Shown: one piece after another, positions 52,965 through 62,459 of the stretch
Layout of the letters: each line of letters opens with the position of its first letter
How positions within the stretch are numbered: the stretch's first letter is position 1
Assembly (NCBI RefSeq): GCF_007676755.1
Contig: NZ_VEBK01000001.1
Span: 434,001-498,000 of the forward strand
DNA: 64,000 bases
Direction of reading: 5' to 3'
DNA from: Bacillus sp. FJAT-22090
GTDB lineage: Bacteria > Bacillota > Bacilli > Bacillales_A > Planococcaceae
Program-made: the position numbers and the translations under genes
The notes under the pieces: model-generated
Told to the model about the DNA's origin: nothing
Databases searched by the model: none
The model's input: the letters and a program-made list of their open reading frames with translations, nothing else

Positions 52965-53948
52965 TTAATATACTTTGTCTCCGTTAAAAATGGAGTTTTT
53001 CACTATAACGTAATCTACATTACGGATTGCTTCTAGCTTATTTCCACCTGCATAAGAAATTGATGACTGAAGATCTTGTTCCATTTCAGTCAGCGTATCT
53101 TGTAAAGAACCTTTGTGCTCGACAAACATCTTCTTACCTTCTACATTTTTCTTTTCGCCTTTTTGGAATTCAGAAGCTGAACCGAAATATTCTTTGTAGC
53201 GCTTTCCATCTTTTTCAATTGTGTTTCCAGGTGATTCTTCATGACCAGCAAATAATGAACCAACCATGACCATCGAAGCTCCAAAGCGTACTGATTTGGC
53301 GATATCACCATGTGTGCGGATTCCACCGTCTGCAATGATTGGTTTACTTGCAGCTTTTGCACACCAACGTAGTGCAGCTAGTTGCCAGCCACCAGTTCCA
53401 AATCCAGTTTTAATCTTAGTAATACAAACTTTTCCTGGTCCTATTCCTACTTTGGTTGCGTCAGCCCCGGCATTTTCTAGTTCTCTTACCGCTTCTGGTG
53501 TCCCCACATTTCCTGCGATAACAAAACTTTGTGGAAGATGTTTTTTAATATGTTGAACCATTGCAATAACCGCATTAGAATGACCATGCGCAATATCAAT
53601 CGTAATGAATTCGGGTACTAGTTGTTCAGCTGCCAATTGTTCAATAAATGTGTATTCTTCTTCTTTAACCCCGACACTAATAGATGCGATTAATCTGCGA
53701 GATTGCATATCTTTTATAAAAGCTACGCGCTTTTCTGGTTCAAAGCGGTGCATAATATAGAAGTAGCCATTTTCTGCTAGGTAATTAGCAATTTTATCAT
53801 CAATAATTGTTTGCATATTTGCGGGTACTACAGGCAATTTAAAAGTATGCCCACCTAACGTTACAGTTGTATCACATTCTGATCGGCTATTTACGATACA
53901 TTTTGCCGGAATTAATTGAATATCCTCATAGTCAAACACATTTTCCAT
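52965..53948 (-). CDS. guaC: GMP reductase
   Basis: The 327-residue protein is near-identical in motifs to Bacillus Gua[48 protein letters not shown] with the catalytic cysteine, and [16 protein letters not shown]. It reduces GMP to IMP with NADPH in purine salvage. The frame starts at 53963, but GGGAGTG is spaced 6 nt from the ATG at 53948. A PurR-box-like pair overlaps its promoter. Confidence 0.95.
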   Translation of the reverse strand: MENVFDYEDIQLIPAKCIVNSRSECDTTVTLGGHTFKLPVVPANMQTIIDDKIANYLAENGYFYIMHRFEPEKRVAFIKDMQSRRLIASISVGVKEEEYTFIEQLAAEQLVPEFITIDIAHGHSNAVIAMVQHIKKHLPQSFVIAGNVGTPEAVRELENAGADATKVGIGPGKVCITKIKTGFGTGGWQLAALRWCAKAASKPIIADGGIRTHGDIAKSVRFGASMVMVGSLFAGHEESPGNTIEKDGKRYKEYFGSASEFQKGEKKNVEGKKMFVEHKGSLQDTLTEMEQDLQSSISYAGGNKLEAIRNVDYVIVKNSIFNGDKVY

Positions 53949-53961
53949 ATTATACACTCCC

Positions 53962-54005
53962 AAATACGAATATTATAGTTTGGAAAAACAAAAATGTTCG
54001 TCCAT
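53962..54005 (-). promoter_or_regulatory. Candidate PurR box pair upstream of guaC
   Basis: AAATACGAATATT (53962-53974) matches the PurR box AWWWCCGAACWWT at 11 of 13 positions. AATGTTCGTCCAT (53993-54005), read inverted, matches at 10 of 13. They are inverted, 18 nt apart, close to the 16-17 nt known for Bacillus PurR sites. The -10 TATAAT of guaC (minus, 53972-53977) overlaps the first box, so binding would block transcription. Confidence 0.45.
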
Positions 54006-54076
54006 CGGATAATTTACAGCATTTTCACTCATATGTCAAAGGTTTTATAATAATGTAATGAAAATAAGCGCTAAAA

Positions 54077-54100
54077 CAAAAAAACACCCCGCAGGATGCC
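54077..54100 (-). terminator. Terminator of the coiled-coil gene
   Basis: On the minus strand GCATCC-TGCG-GGGTG forms a short stem with one G-T pair, followed by seven T. Confidence 0.7.
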
Positions 54101-54106
54101 ATTAAA

Positions 54107-54481
54107 TTATTGCTTATTATTCATATTAAAAATTTCTTTATCGTGTTCAGTTACTTTATGTGTAAGATATTTTATTGACTTGTGCAGTTTTTCATCTGAT
54201 TCTTGTTGTATTTTTACAGTGTGTTCAAACATTTCACCAAGATTTATCACTGTATTTTCAACCGATTCCAATCGTTTTTCAACTATATCAAGACGTTTAT
54301 CTACTTGTTCAAACTCATGATCTATCACATCAAAACGTTGGTTCATTTCCAGTTGAATTGTATCAACTTTTTTATCTAATGTATCAAACTTCTTATCTAA
54401 TGTGTCAAACTTTTTATTTATTTCTAATATGGCTATAGTCATCTGTTTTAACATGTCTGTTATCATTTTTTCATTTTCCAT
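54107..54481 (-). CDS. Coiled-coil protein with heptad repeats
   Basis: The 124-residue protein is almost entirely a predicted coiled coil. It carries three exact-like heptads (KKFDTLD, KKFDTLD, KKVDTIQ) encoded by 21-nt direct repeats, then further heptads such as DKRLDIVEKRLESVE. There is no signal peptide or membrane segment. Similar short coiled-coil proteins occur in Bacillales and phages, without known function. It has its own terminator. The ATG is preceded by GGAGTGAG. Confidence 0.72.
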   Translation of the reverse strand: MENEKMITDMLKQMTIAILEINKKFDTLDKKFDTLDKKVDTIQLEMNQRFDVIDHEFEQVDKRLDIVEKRLESVENTVINLGEMFEHTVKIQQESDEKLHKSIKYLTHKVTEHDKEIFNMNNKQ

Positions 54482-54597
54482 TCCGTCTCACTCCTGTGTA
54501 TGTATTGTAACATGTTAGATGATCTCCGTATAACTGCCGATTATTAACTTCATCTTTAGGGTAAAGTAAATGCAAAGAACAAAAAGTAGGTGAACTC

Positions 54598-56583
54598 ATG
54601 TCTCCAAATCGATTGATCAACGAGAAGTCTCCATATTTACTACAGCATGCCTATAATCCTGTTGACTGGTTTCCATGGTGTGAAGAAGCCTTTAAAAGAG
54701 CAAACGAGGAAAACAAACCTGTTTTTGTAAGTATCGGATATAGTACATGTCATTGGTGTCATGTTATGGAAAAGGAATCATTTGAAGATCAGCAAGTAGC
54801 GAACTTATTGAATGAACATTTCATCTCTATAAAAGTGGACCGTGAAGAACGACCCGATATCGATTCGATTTATATGAATGTGTGTCAAATGCTTACGGGC
54901 CAAGGCGGATGGCCACTTCATGTATTTTTGACTGCCGATCAAAAACCTTTTTTTGCCGGCACTTATTTCCCGAAAGAAAGAAAGTACGGAAGTCCCGGTA
55001 TGCTTGACCTTTTACCTCAACTGTTTGATGCGTACAAGAAAGAAACTGACCGTATTGAAAAAATCAGCGAGCAACTTACCGTAGCCTTGAAAGAGAGTAC
55101 TAGTTCTTCTGGGAATGCTATCCCGTCTAATATAGCAGATGTTGCGTACAATGAACTTGCAAACCTTTTCGATTCACAATATGGTGGGTTCGGTACTGCC
55201 CCTAAGTTCCCTACTGCCGGTCAACTTTTATTTTTGCTTCGCTACTTCCATGCGACTAAAGAGGACAATGCATTGAATATGGTCGAAATAACGCTTGACG
55301 GAATTGCTCGCGGGGGAATTTATGATCATATCGGATTTGGTTTTGCTCGCTATTCCACCGATGAAATGTGGCTTGTGCCGCATTTCGAAAAAATGCTTTA
55401 TGATCAGGCGATGCTTTTGCATGCTTATACAGAAACCTATCAGATCACGAATGTTCCTCAGTATAAAGCAATTGTCTACGATACCATTCAATTTATCGAA
55501 CGCGAAATGTTACACCCTGAAGGCGGGTTTTATTCAGCCATTGATGCAGATAGTGAAGGCGAGGAAGGAACTTATTATATTTGGTCTTTCGAGGAAATTA
55601 TCGAAACGCTTGGCCCAGAGGAAGGATTCCTTTTCGCAAAAGCCTTTGACATTACCAAAGAAGGGAATTTTGAAAGTAAAAATATACCGAATCTTATTTA
55701 CACAGATGCTGGACATTTAGTAGATAAATATGGTATTTCGCTAGATGAACTTGAGGATAAATTAGAAAGGTCCAGGCAAAAGTTATTTGCATTTCGACAA
55801 AATCGCGTATCCCCACATGTAGACGATAAAATTTTGACTTCCTGGAATGGATTAACAATCGCGGCACTTGCTAAGGCCGGTGCAACTTTTACTGAACCAA
55901 AGTTTATAGACCTAGCGACAACCTGCCTGCAATTTATAGAGCATTATTTGATGAAAGAAGATAAATTGTATGCTCGTTATAGAGATGGTGAGGCCAAGCA
56001 CCTTGCATATTTAGACGACTATGCCTACCTTTTGTTTGGGATAATAGAATTGCATCAAGCTACCGGTAATGATCAGTATATTGATAAAGCCAAAAATATA
56101 GCTCATATATTATTGACACAGTTTGAAGATCTAGAAAATGGCGGATTTTATTTTACAAATAATAATGCCGAAAGGTTACTTGTCCGTGAAAAATCTGCAT
56201 TAGATAACGCGTATCCTTCCGGTAACGGAATGGCAGCAATGCAGCTTTGGCGACTTTCAAAAATAGCAGGGGACAATGTGTTAGCTGAAAAAGCGGAACA
56301 AATCCTTACTGCTTTTGCCGATGATATCACAGCTTATCCAACAGCCGTTCTTTCCCTTTTAAACGTTCATTTAGCCTTTTCCTCAAAAGTAAGAGAGATA
56401 AAAATAACAGGTAATCAAGAGGCATATGAAGTTTTATCATTCTTACACACAACATATAGACCTTATGATGTATGGACAATTAATCAAAAAACGTTTGCTC
56501 CATTTTCCGTCCAAATATGCCAAAATCACGTTTGTCAAATCCCGCTGAAGAAAATGGCGGATATTATCGAAGAACTATCTTGA
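54598..56583 (+). CDS. yyaL: Thioredoxin-domain protein of the YyaL/DUF255 family
   Basis: The 661-residue protein begins with the DUF255 thioredoxin-like domain ([20 protein letters not shown] with C51 and C54; [12 protein letters not shown] as [12 protein letters not shown]). An (alpha/alpha)6 barrel resembling six-hairpin glycosidases follows ([54 protein letters not shown]). Family size and order match YyaL of Bacillus and the mammalian SPATA20. Function is not established; a redox or sugar-related role is suggested in the literature. AGGTGA precedes the ATG. Confidence 0.92.
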   Translation: MSPNRLINEKSPYLLQHAYNPVDWFPWCEEAFKRANEENKPVFVSIGYSTCHWCHVMEKESFEDQQVANLLNEHFISIKVDREERPDIDSIYMNVCQMLTGQGGWPLHVFLTADQKPFFAGTYFPKERKYGSPGMLDLLPQLFDAYKKETDRIEKISEQLTVALKESTSSSGNAIPSNIADVAYNELANLFDSQYGGFGTAPKFPTAGQLLFLLRYFHATKEDNALNMVEITLDGIARGGIYDHIGFGFARYSTDEMWLVPHFEKMLYDQAMLLHAYTETYQITNVPQYKAIVYDTIQFIEREMLHPEGGFYSAIDADSEGEEGTYYIWSFEEIIETLGPEEGFLFAKAFDITKEGNFESKNIPNLIYTDAGHLVDKYGISLDELEDKLERSRQKLFAFRQNRVSPHVDDKILTSWNGLTIAALAKAGATFTEPKFIDLATTCLQFIEHYLMKEDKLYARYRDGEAKHLAYLDDYAYLLFGIIELHQATGNDQYIDKAKNIAHILLTQFEDLENGGFYFTNNNAERLLVREKSALDNAYPSGNGMAAMQLWRLSKIAGDNVLAEKAEQILTAFADDITAYPTAVLSLLNVHLAFSSKVREIKITGNQEAYEVLSFLHTTYRPYDVWTINQKTFAPFSVQICQNHVCQIPLKKMADIIEELS

Positions 56584-56584
56584 A

Positions 56585-56611
56585 GGAGAAGGCAATTTTT
56601 AGGCCTTCTCT
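56585..56611. terminator. Bidirectional terminator between yyaL and the 80-residue gene
   Basis: GAGAAGGC pairs with GCCTTCTC around a 9-nt AT-rich loop. It overlaps the stop of the minus-strand gene at 56610 and lies 2 nt after the yyaL stop. T-runs are short. Confidence 0.6.
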
Positions 56612-56852
56612 ATTTAGTTGGCGTATAAATTTGCGTTTCGATTGATTTAATTCGTTCGGCTAATTCCAGTACAGCTTGCATAATCTGATGCTGCTCTTCT
56701 TTTGTGATAGTGGAATGCCGCTCCATTTGTTCAACGGAAAGCTCCACTTTTTGTATGCTACGATTCATTACTTTAACTAAGTGTTCTACGGTCAGTTTCC
56801 TTCCCCTCCTTTCTCTTATTTCCCATTGTATATACTTTTTAAGTTGATTCAA
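56610..56852 (-). CDS. Small hypothetical protein, 80 residues
   Basis: The product is charged and helical (MNQLKKYIQWEIRERRGRKLTVEHLVKVMNRSIQKVELSVEQMERHSTI), with a basic N-terminal third and an acidic C-terminal third, and no signal or membrane segment. I do not recognise the family. The ribosome site upstream is weak. Convergent with yyaL across a shared hairpin, it appears to be a single-gene unit. Confidence 0.6.
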   Translation of the reverse strand: MNQLKKYIQWEIRERRGRKLTVEHLVKVMNRSIQKVELSVEQMERHSTITKEEQHQIMQAVLELAERIKSIETQIYTPTK

Positions 56853-57020
56853 TTGTCAGAATTTATAATAAAATGAGAGAACGGTATTTTCACCCATAAT
56901 GGTTAGACAAAACTTCTTTTTAAGCATTTTTCATTAACCAAAATAAAATAGTGATTTGAATTAAATATTATTAAGAGTTGTTAGTATAATAGTAGTGAAC
57001 TAGTTAAGGAGGAGATTTTC

Positions 57021-57173
57021 ATGTACCCAAATCAAATTGATTCTGAAGAAATGGCCATGAGAAAAAATTTAGATGTGATTGCTTCCCTTAATATGATTGA
57101 TGAAGGAGGACCGGTCTACTATTTAGAACAAGATAATGAAGCCTCTGAAACCAATGCCACAGAACCTAAATAA
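57021..57173 (+). CDS. Small acidic protein, 50 residues
   Basis: A strong AAGGAGGAG sits 8 nt before an ATG that opens a 50-codon frame, MYPNQIDSEEMAMRKNLDVI to the end NATEPK. A textbook terminator follows 12 nt later, and TATAAT lies about 30 nt upstream. The product is acidic and soluble, and begins like regulatory or structural small proteins of Bacillales, but I do not recognise it. Signals on both ends make it a real gene despite its size. Confidence 0.78.
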   Translation: MYPNQIDSEEMAMRKNLDVIASLNMIDEGGPVYYLEQDNEASETNATEPK

Positions 57174-57185
57174 CAATGATTTATT

Positions 57186-57209
57186 CCCCACATACGTGGG
57201 GATTTTTTT
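57186..57209 (+). terminator. Terminator of the 50-residue gene
   Basis: CCCCAC pairs with GTGGGG around a 4-nt loop, followed by A and seven T. Confidence 0.92.
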
Positions 57210-57227
57210 GAGGACCAAAATATTACA

Positions 57228-57256
57228 TTGCAAAGAGCAGAATATTATGATAAATT
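57228..57256 (+). promoter_or_regulatory. Candidate promoter of the D-amino acid operon
   Basis: TTGCAA (-35) and TAAATT (-10) are 17 nt apart, and a TG one base before the -10 makes it extended. It lies about 75 nt before the regulator gene. Confidence 0.45.
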
Positions 57257-57271
57257 AAACAACAATAAAAA

Positions 57272-57285
57272 GAAGTAATAACTTC
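57272..57285 (+). promoter_or_regulatory. Short palindrome, possible RpiR-type operator
   Basis: GAAGT-AATA-ACTTC is a perfect 5-bp inverted pair placed between the promoter and the regulator's ribosome site. Position suits autoregulation; the site is short, so this is tentative. Confidence 0.3.
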
Positions 57286-57332
57286 ATTTATATTTAAAAA
57301 TAATGTAAATCCTTCAAAAAGGAGAGTATACT

Positions 57333-58193
57333 TTGATATTACTAAATCTAATACGCGATAAATACAGTACGATGTCTAAAAGCCAAAGGAAAATAGCAAA
57401 TTATGTGTTAGATCATCCCAATGAGATCGCTTTATATTCTGCAACAGAATTTGGTTCTAAAATAGGAATTAGTGAAACCACTGTTATCCGCTTCTCCTAT
57501 TCACTTGGTTTTTCTGGGTTTGCTGAACTTCAAAAATTGGTCCGTGAACAATTTTTTATAAAAGAAAGTAGTTTATCTACATATCAACAGGCAAAGCTAG
57601 GTATCCCCAAGGACATAAGCTTTCATAAGCAAGTAATGGAACAGGACCGGGAATCCATCTTAGCCACAATGAATCAAATAGATGAGAACGCCTATAAGGC
57701 TGCTATCCAGCATTTATCAAATGCAACTTCTGTATATGTACTTGGACTTCGCTCTTCCTATTCTGCTGCAAATTGGCTTTCCTTTTCTTTAGGACTAGTA
57801 AAAGACAATGTCCACTTTATGCGACCGGAAACAGAAGATGTTATACGGACCATTACACAAATGGATGAAAATTCTGTCGTCATCATTATATCTTTCCATC
57901 GCTACTTGAAAGAAACCATTCAAATAGCCGAGCTTATACGTAAGCAAAAATCATACATTATAGGAATAAGTGACTCGATGCTCGCACCTATTCATGCGTA
58001 TAGTGACGTATTATTTCCTATTTATGCAGCTAACAAATCAACTTTAGATGCGGTTTCTCCCCTTTTTTCATTTATGAATGCGATCGTTGCAGGACTAATT
58101 GTAGAGCAAAAAGAGGATTTCTTAAAAAGACAATCCATGTATGAGACAATTCCGAGTCATTTTCTATTCGAGGAAGAAGGGAATCCATCATGA
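57333..58193 (+). CDS. MurR/RpiR-family transcriptional regulator
   Basis: The 286-residue protein has the N-terminal RpiR helix-turn-helix (MSKSQRKIANYVLDHPNEIALYSATEFGSKIGISETTVIRFSYSLG pattern, about residues 14-57). A C-terminal SIS domain follows (ATSVYVLGLRSSYSAANWLSFSLGL; VVIIISFHRYLKETIQIAEL) that senses phosphosugars in known relatives. It is the first gene of an operon for acyl-amino acid handling, so the ligand may differ. The start is TTG, 8 nt after AAGGAG. Its stop overlaps the next start by 4 nt. Confidence 0.9.
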   Translation: MILLNLIRDKYSTMSKSQRKIANYVLDHPNEIALYSATEFGSKIGISETTVIRFSYSLGFSGFAELQKLVREQFFIKESSLSTYQQAKLGIPKDISFHKQVMEQDRESILATMNQIDENAYKAAIQHLSNATSVYVLGLRSSYSAANWLSFSLGLVKDNVHFMRPETEDVIRTITQMDENSVVIIISFHRYLKETIQIAELIRKQKSYIIGISDSMLAPIHAYSDVLFPIYAANKSTLDAVSPLFSFMNAIVAGLIVEQKEDFLKRQSMYETIPSHFLFEEEGNPS

Positions 58194-59335
58194 AAAAAGA
58201 ATTGTTTGAAATAAAAACTACAGTGGAAGATGTATTTCAGCATCTTCATGCAAATCCGGAAATTAGTTGGAAGGAATATTCCACTACTAAGTATTTGAAA
58301 GACTTTTTAGTTCGTGAAGGATTTCAAGTTTCTACTTTCGAGGATTCTACTGGTTTAGTAGTTACCGTCGGAAGCGGGAAGCCTTGTGTTGGTCTTAGAA
58401 CTGATATGGACGCACTATGGCAAGAAGTCGATGGTGAATTTAAGGCAAATCATTCCTGCGGTCATGATGCGCATATGACGATGGCTTTAGGTACCTTGCT
58501 TTTATTGAAAAAGCTTGGTATTCCAAAACAAGGTACATTAAAAGTATTATTTCAACCAGCGGAAGAAAAAGGTACAGGAGCCCTTTCTTATATTGAAAAA
58601 GGATTAGTAGATGATATTGACTATTTATATGGTGTCCATCTTCGTCCTATTCAAGAAGTTGGAAATGGTTTTGCTTCTCCCGCCATTTTACATGGAGCTG
58701 CGAAGTTAATTAGCGGGAAGATTCACGGGATTGAAGCACATGGTGCAAGACCACATCTAGGTATCAATGCCATTGAAGTTGGTGCTCAAATCGTGCAAGC
58801 CATTCAAGGAATTTACCTAGACCCTATGATGTCCTATTCTGCAAAGCTGACAAGATTTCAAGCAGGCGGCGAATCTGCCAATATCATTCCTGGAAATGCA
58901 GAGTTTAGTATTGACGTTCGAGCACAATCAAATACTGCCATGGATGAGTTGATAGTTAAAGTAAATCATGCCATTCAATCGATCGCTGCCTTAAATAATA
59001 TAAAGATAGATTTTAATATTGAAACAGAAATTGCTGCAGCGGAAGTAGATGCAACGGCTGTAGAGTTTATGAAAGCTGCAATTATTGACACGATTGGACA
59101 ACACCAGTATGTCCCTCCTATTGTTACACCTGGCGGAGAGGATTTTCACTTTTATACATTAAAAAGGCCTTCTATTAAAGCGACGATGCTAGGTTTGGGA
59201 TGTGATTTAACCCCTGGTTTACATCATCCGAATATGACTTTTAATCATGACAGTATATTAACTGGTATTGAAATTCTCGCGAAGACCATTATCGGGACTT
59301 TTCAAAAAAGGAGTGACGAGAATGCCACAGATTAA
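58190..59335 (+). CDS. M20-family amidohydrolase, probable N-acyl/N-succinyl-amino acid hydrolase
   Basis: The 381-residue protein is an M20D-type metallohydrolase: LHANPEISWKEYSTTKYLKDFL, GLRTDMDALWQE, NHSCGHDAHMTMALG with metal-binding cysteine and histidines, LFQPAEEKGTGA, and GGEDFHFYTL near the end. It removes N-acyl groups from amino acids. Next to a GNAT transferase and an N-succinylamino acid racemase it would be the N-succinyl-L-amino acid desuccinylase of the known D-to-L amino acid conversion route. Related proteins hydrolyse N-acetyl or hippurate substrates, so specificity is contextual. Confidence 0.88.
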   Translation: MKKELFEIKTTVEDVFQHLHANPEISWKEYSTTKYLKDFLVREGFQVSTFEDSTGLVVTVGSGKPCVGLRTDMDALWQEVDGEFKANHSCGHDAHMTMALGTLLLLKKLGIPKQGTLKVLFQPAEEKGTGALSYIEKGLVDDIDYLYGVHLRPIQEVGNGFASPAILHGAAKLISGKIHGIEAHGARPHLGINAIEVGAQIVQAIQGIYLDPMMSYSAKLTRFQAGGESANIIPGNAEFSIDVRAQSNTAMDELIVKVNHAIQSIAALNNIKIDFNIETEIAAAEVDATAVEFMKAAIIDTIGQHQYVPPIVTPGGEDFHFYTLKRPSIKATMLGLGCDLTPGLHHPNMTFNHDSILTGIEILAKTIIGTFQKRSDENATD

Positions 59336-60146
59336 CATTCGAGTGTTGAAAACAACGGAAGACATGCTCCTAGTACAACAATTAGAAGAAACAATTTGGG
59401 GCATGGATGCAATTCCTATCCACCAAACACTTACAGCAGTGAAAAATGGTGGAATCATAATTGGAGCATTTGATGGCGAAAAGTTAGTTGGCTTTTCTTA
59501 TGGCTTTCCTGGTTTTAAAAACAAGGAAACGTATTTATGCTCCCACATGCTTGGCATTCATCCCGATTATCAAATACAAGGCATCGGAAAAAGATTAAAA
59601 GACGAGCAGCTTTTAGTAGCAAAAGACATGGGATATAACTTAATTATTTGGACATTTGATCCTTTAGAAAGCCGCAACGCCTATTTGAATGTCACGAAGC
59701 TTTATGGGATAGTCGACACTTACATCGAGAACTGTTACGGCGAAATGACAGGAGGAATAAATGCCGGTTTACCAACTGATCGTTTGCAAGTGGAATGGAG
59801 AATTACGAGTGAACGTGTACAAGAAAAATGGATGCCAAAACATATTATTTATGAAAATCTTTTTCAAATTGAGTATCCGAAAGAAGATCTCCCTGTTTTA
59901 GTTGAACCAGAATTATTTGCACCATCAGGACAAGGATATGAAGTACCTATACCCAAGCAATTTCAAGCAATGAAAACAGCAAGTCCTGAAATAGCTTTAA
60001 ATTGGCGTTTGCAAATAAGGAAAGTTATTCAAACGTTATTTTCAAGCGGTTATGCCCTCGTTTCCGTACGTAATACAGACGAACCTGTCAGCTACTATCA
60101 GTTCGTTCAAAAATCTATGATACCATTACAAACAAAGGAGAAATAA
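59322..60146 (+). CDS. GNAT-family N-acyltransferase, probable amino acid N-succinyltransferase
   Basis: The protein has one GNAT domain in its first half, with the acetyl-CoA loop [18 protein letters not shown], followed by a second region (about residues 150-274) without a clear family. This long form is the one found beside NSAR genes in Geobacillus, where it transfers succinyl from succinyl-CoA to D-amino acids. The frame opens at 59268, but AGGAG lies 8 nt before the ATG at 59322, giving 274 residues and a 14-nt overlap with the hydrolase gene. Stretches such as [21 protein letters not shown] are typical of this subgroup. Confidence 0.85.
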   Translation: MPQINIRVLKTTEDMLLVQQLEETIWGMDAIPIHQTLTAVKNGGIIIGAFDGEKLVGFSYGFPGFKNKETYLCSHMLGIHPDYQIQGIGKRLKDEQLLVAKDMGYNLIIWTFDPLESRNAYLNVTKLYGIVDTYIENCYGEMTGGINAGLPTDRLQVEWRITSERVQEKWMPKHIIYENLFQIEYPKEDLPVLVEPELFAPSGQGYEVPIPKQFQAMKTASPEIALNWRLQIRKVIQTLFSSGYALVSVRNTDEPVSYYQFVQKSMIPLQTKEK

Positions 60147-60147
60147 T

Positions 60148-61257
60148 ATGCTTATAAAAGAAATTAATATCCGAAAAATGAACATGACGATGAAATCACC
60201 ATTTGCAACAAGTTTTGGGACTTTTCAAGATAAAGAATTCCTTCTACTAGAAGTAACAGACGAACTAGGCAATACAGGATGGGGAGAATCTACTGCATTC
60301 CACTCTCCTTGGTATAACGAAGAAACATTGGAAACGAATTTACATATGATAAGAGATTTTTTAATTCCGCTTGTATTAGATAGAGAAATTACACATCCCG
60401 ATGAAGTCAACGAACTGTTTGCTCCTCTTCGCAAAAATAATATGGCAAAAGCAGCTGTTGAAGGTGCTATTTGGGACTTATATGCAAAACGCAATAAACT
60501 AACTTTAGCGGAAGCCCTAGGAGGATCAGCTAAAGAAATTGAAGTCGGTATTAGTATTGGCATTCAAAAAAGTACAGAGGATTTAATCGAACTCGTTCGT
60601 GGTTACGTTGCAGAAGGATATAAACGAATGAAAGTTAAAATAAAGCCTGGCTTTGATGTGCACGTTATTCAAGCACTTCGGGAGGCTTTCCCTAACGTTC
60701 CACTTATGGCAGATGCAAACTCTGCGTATACATTAGAAGATATAGAAGTATTAAAACAATTAGATGAATTTAATTTGACGATGATAGAACAGCCTTTAGC
60801 TTCTGATGATATTATTGATCATGCAAAATTGCAAAAAGAATTAAAAACGCCTATCTGTTTAGATGAAAGCATTCATTCTTTAGAAGATGCCCGTAAAGCC
60901 ATTGAGCTTGGTAGTACTAAAATAATTAATATTAAAATTGGTCGTGTTGGCGGGTTGACCGAATCGAAAAAAATTCATGACTTCTGTATGGAACACGACA
61001 TTCCAGTATGGTGTGGAGGAATGCTAGAATCTGGGATAGGAAGAGCGCATAACGTAGCGTTAACAACACTTCCGAACTTTATATTACCCGGTGATACTGC
61101 AGGTTCTTCGCGCTATTGGGAGGAAGATGTAATTACACCGGAAGTAGTAGCAGAAGATGGGTATATCCAGGTTCCTACAGGTTATGGGATTGGGTATGAA
61201 CCTAATATAGAAGTAATGAATCGTTACACGGTAGACCAATTCCATTTTAAAGCCTAA
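60148..61257 (+). CDS. N-succinylamino acid racemase / o-succinylbenzoate synthase family (enolase superfamily)
   Basis: The 369-residue protein carries the full NSAR/OSBS active site: K162-x-K164 in MKVKIKPG, metal ligands D189, E214 and D239 (MADANS, IEQPL, LDESI), and K263 in [10 protein letters not shown], plus [14 protein letters not shown]. It either racemises N-succinyl amino acids or makes o-succinylbenzoate for menaquinone. No menaquinone genes are nearby, while a GNAT transferase and M20 hydrolase are, so the racemase role is favoured. AAGGAG precedes the ATG, one base after the GNAT stop. A terminator hairpin follows. Confidence 0.9.
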   Translation: MLIKEINIRKMNMTMKSPFATSFGTFQDKEFLLLEVTDELGNTGWGESTAFHSPWYNEETLETNLHMIRDFLIPLVLDREITHPDEVNELFAPLRKNNMAKAAVEGAIWDLYAKRNKLTLAEALGGSAKEIEVGISIGIQKSTEDLIELVRGYVAEGYKRMKVKIKPGFDVHVIQALREAFPNVPLMADANSAYTLEDIEVLKQLDEFNLTMIEQPLASDDIIDHAKLQKELKTPICLDESIHSLEDARKAIELGSTKIINIKIGRVGGLTESKKIHDFCMEHDIPVWCGGMLESGIGRAHNVALTTLPNFILPGDTAGSSRYWEEDVITPEVVAEDGYIQVPTGYGIGYEPNIEVMNRYTVDQFHFKA

Positions 61258-61263
61258 ATAAAT

Positions 61264-61294
61264 AAGCGCCCTTTCCTCAATAAACTGGGCGCTT
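61264..61294 (+). terminator. Hairpin after the racemase gene
   Basis: AAGCGCCC pairs perfectly with GGGCGCTT around a 15-nt loop. The T-run afterwards is broken (CACCTCTATAATTTT), so termination may be partial and allow read-through to the transporter gene. Confidence 0.65.
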
Positions 61295-61337
61295 CACCTC
61301 TATAATTTTCTGAATATTTTAAATATAAGGAGCGCAA

Positions 61338-62390
61338 ATGATGAAAAAGAGCATTCAAATTGGATCTGCTTTCATTGGCATTATTGTAGGAGCAGGATTC
61401 GCTTCAGGACAAGAGATTTTACAATTTTTCTCTAGCTTCGGTTACTTAGGTATTGTAGGTTCTGTAATCGCTGCTATTCTTTTTGCTTTCCTTGGCATGA
61501 ACTTAACACAATTAGGAAGCCGGTTACAAACACAATCTCACAAAGATGTTATATACCATATTTGCGGTCGATATTTAGGTATTTTTGTAGACATTCTTAT
61601 CACGTTTTTCTTGTTCGGGGTGACCGTTGTTATGTTCTCTGGAGCAGGAGCAATTTTTGAAGAACAATTTGGATTACCAGCATTTGTAGGAAGTCTTTTC
61701 ATGGCAGTCATAACGATAGCATCAGTTACGCTGAATGTGCAGAAAGTAATTGGTTTGATTAGTGCCATTACCCCATTTTTACTCGTATTGGTTATTTTGA
61801 TAGCCGGGTATTCATTATTCCATTATGATCCTTCTTCTATTGATATGGATGCAGCTGTAGCTAAAACCTCACCAGCAGCTTCCAACTGGGTTATGGGGGC
61901 ATTATTATATGTATCTTATAATATTGCAGCAGGAGTTGCGATGATTACTGTTATCGGCGGAACTGTAAAAGACCATAAAGTTGCTGGACGTGGCGGAATT
62001 ATTGGTGGTCTAGGCTTGGGTTTATTAATCTTATTAATTAATATCTCCATGTTAACACAGCTTGAAAAAGTTGCTGATGTAGCGATGCCAATGATCACTT
62101 TATCAAATGAAATACATCCAGTTGTCGGTTTTTTGATGGCAATCGTATTGATTGGTATGATTTATAATACTGCTGTGGCCATGCTTTATGCATTTTCTGC
62201 ACGTGTCGTGAAACCACAAAAACCCTCTTTTAAAGTGTTTACGGTTCTATTTGGAGTAATAGCTTTTATCGCTAGTTTCCTAGGTTTTGTAAATCTTGTT
62301 GGAACTGTCTATCCAATCACAGGATATTTAGGTATCTTGCTAATTGCTGCGATTATTGTGTCTTGGTTTACATATCGAAAAAGAACATAA
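61338..62390 (+). CDS. YkvI-type membrane transporter
   Basis: The 350-residue protein has about ten membrane helices and starts with IQIGSAFIGIIVGAGFASGQEILQFF, the mark of the YkvI-like family within the APC/LeuT-fold transporters. GALLYVSYNIAAGVAMITVIGG is a second family region. Substrates are not established; amino acid-like solutes are likely for the fold. Its position after the D-amino acid operon may mean it imports a substrate for it, as inference. AAGGAG precedes the first of two ATG codons. Confidence 0.85.
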   Translation: MMKKSIQIGSAFIGIIVGAGFASGQEILQFFSSFGYLGIVGSVIAAILFAFLGMNLTQLGSRLQTQSHKDVIYHICGRYLGIFVDILITFFLFGVTVVMFSGAGAIFEEQFGLPAFVGSLFMAVITIASVTLNVQKVIGLISAITPFLLVLVILIAGYSLFHYDPSSIDMDAAVAKTSPAASNWVMGALLYVSYNIAAGVAMITVIGGTVKDHKVAGRGGIIGGLGLGLLILLINISMLTQLEKVADVAMPMITLSNEIHPVVGFLMAIVLIGMIYNTAVAMLYAFSARVVKPQKPSFKVFTVLFGVIAFIASFLGFVNLVGTVYPITGYLGILLIAAIIVSWFTYRKRT

Positions 62391-62408
62391 TTATGAATAT
62401 ATAAATGA

Positions 62409-62454
62409 AAAGAGATTCTTTCGCTATGAAACTAGCAAAAGAATCTCCTTTTTT
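62409..62454. terminator. Bidirectional terminator between the YkvI and nucleotidase genes
   Basis: GAGATTCTTT pairs with AAAGAATCTC, extended by GCT/AGC inside, and is followed on the plus strand by CTTTTTT. A-rich sequence on the other side allows minus-strand use for the convergent gene. Confidence 0.87.
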
Positions 62455-62459
62455 ATCTA

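Noticed and set aside
55295-55720. 141-codon frame inside yyaL
   Set aside because: Same strand, other frame, within a protein matching its family over full length; no independent start signal.
60148-61257. MenC (menaquinone) assignment
   Set aside because: Sequence alone allows it, but no other men gene is nearby, whereas the transferase and hydrolase of the succinyl-amino acid route are.
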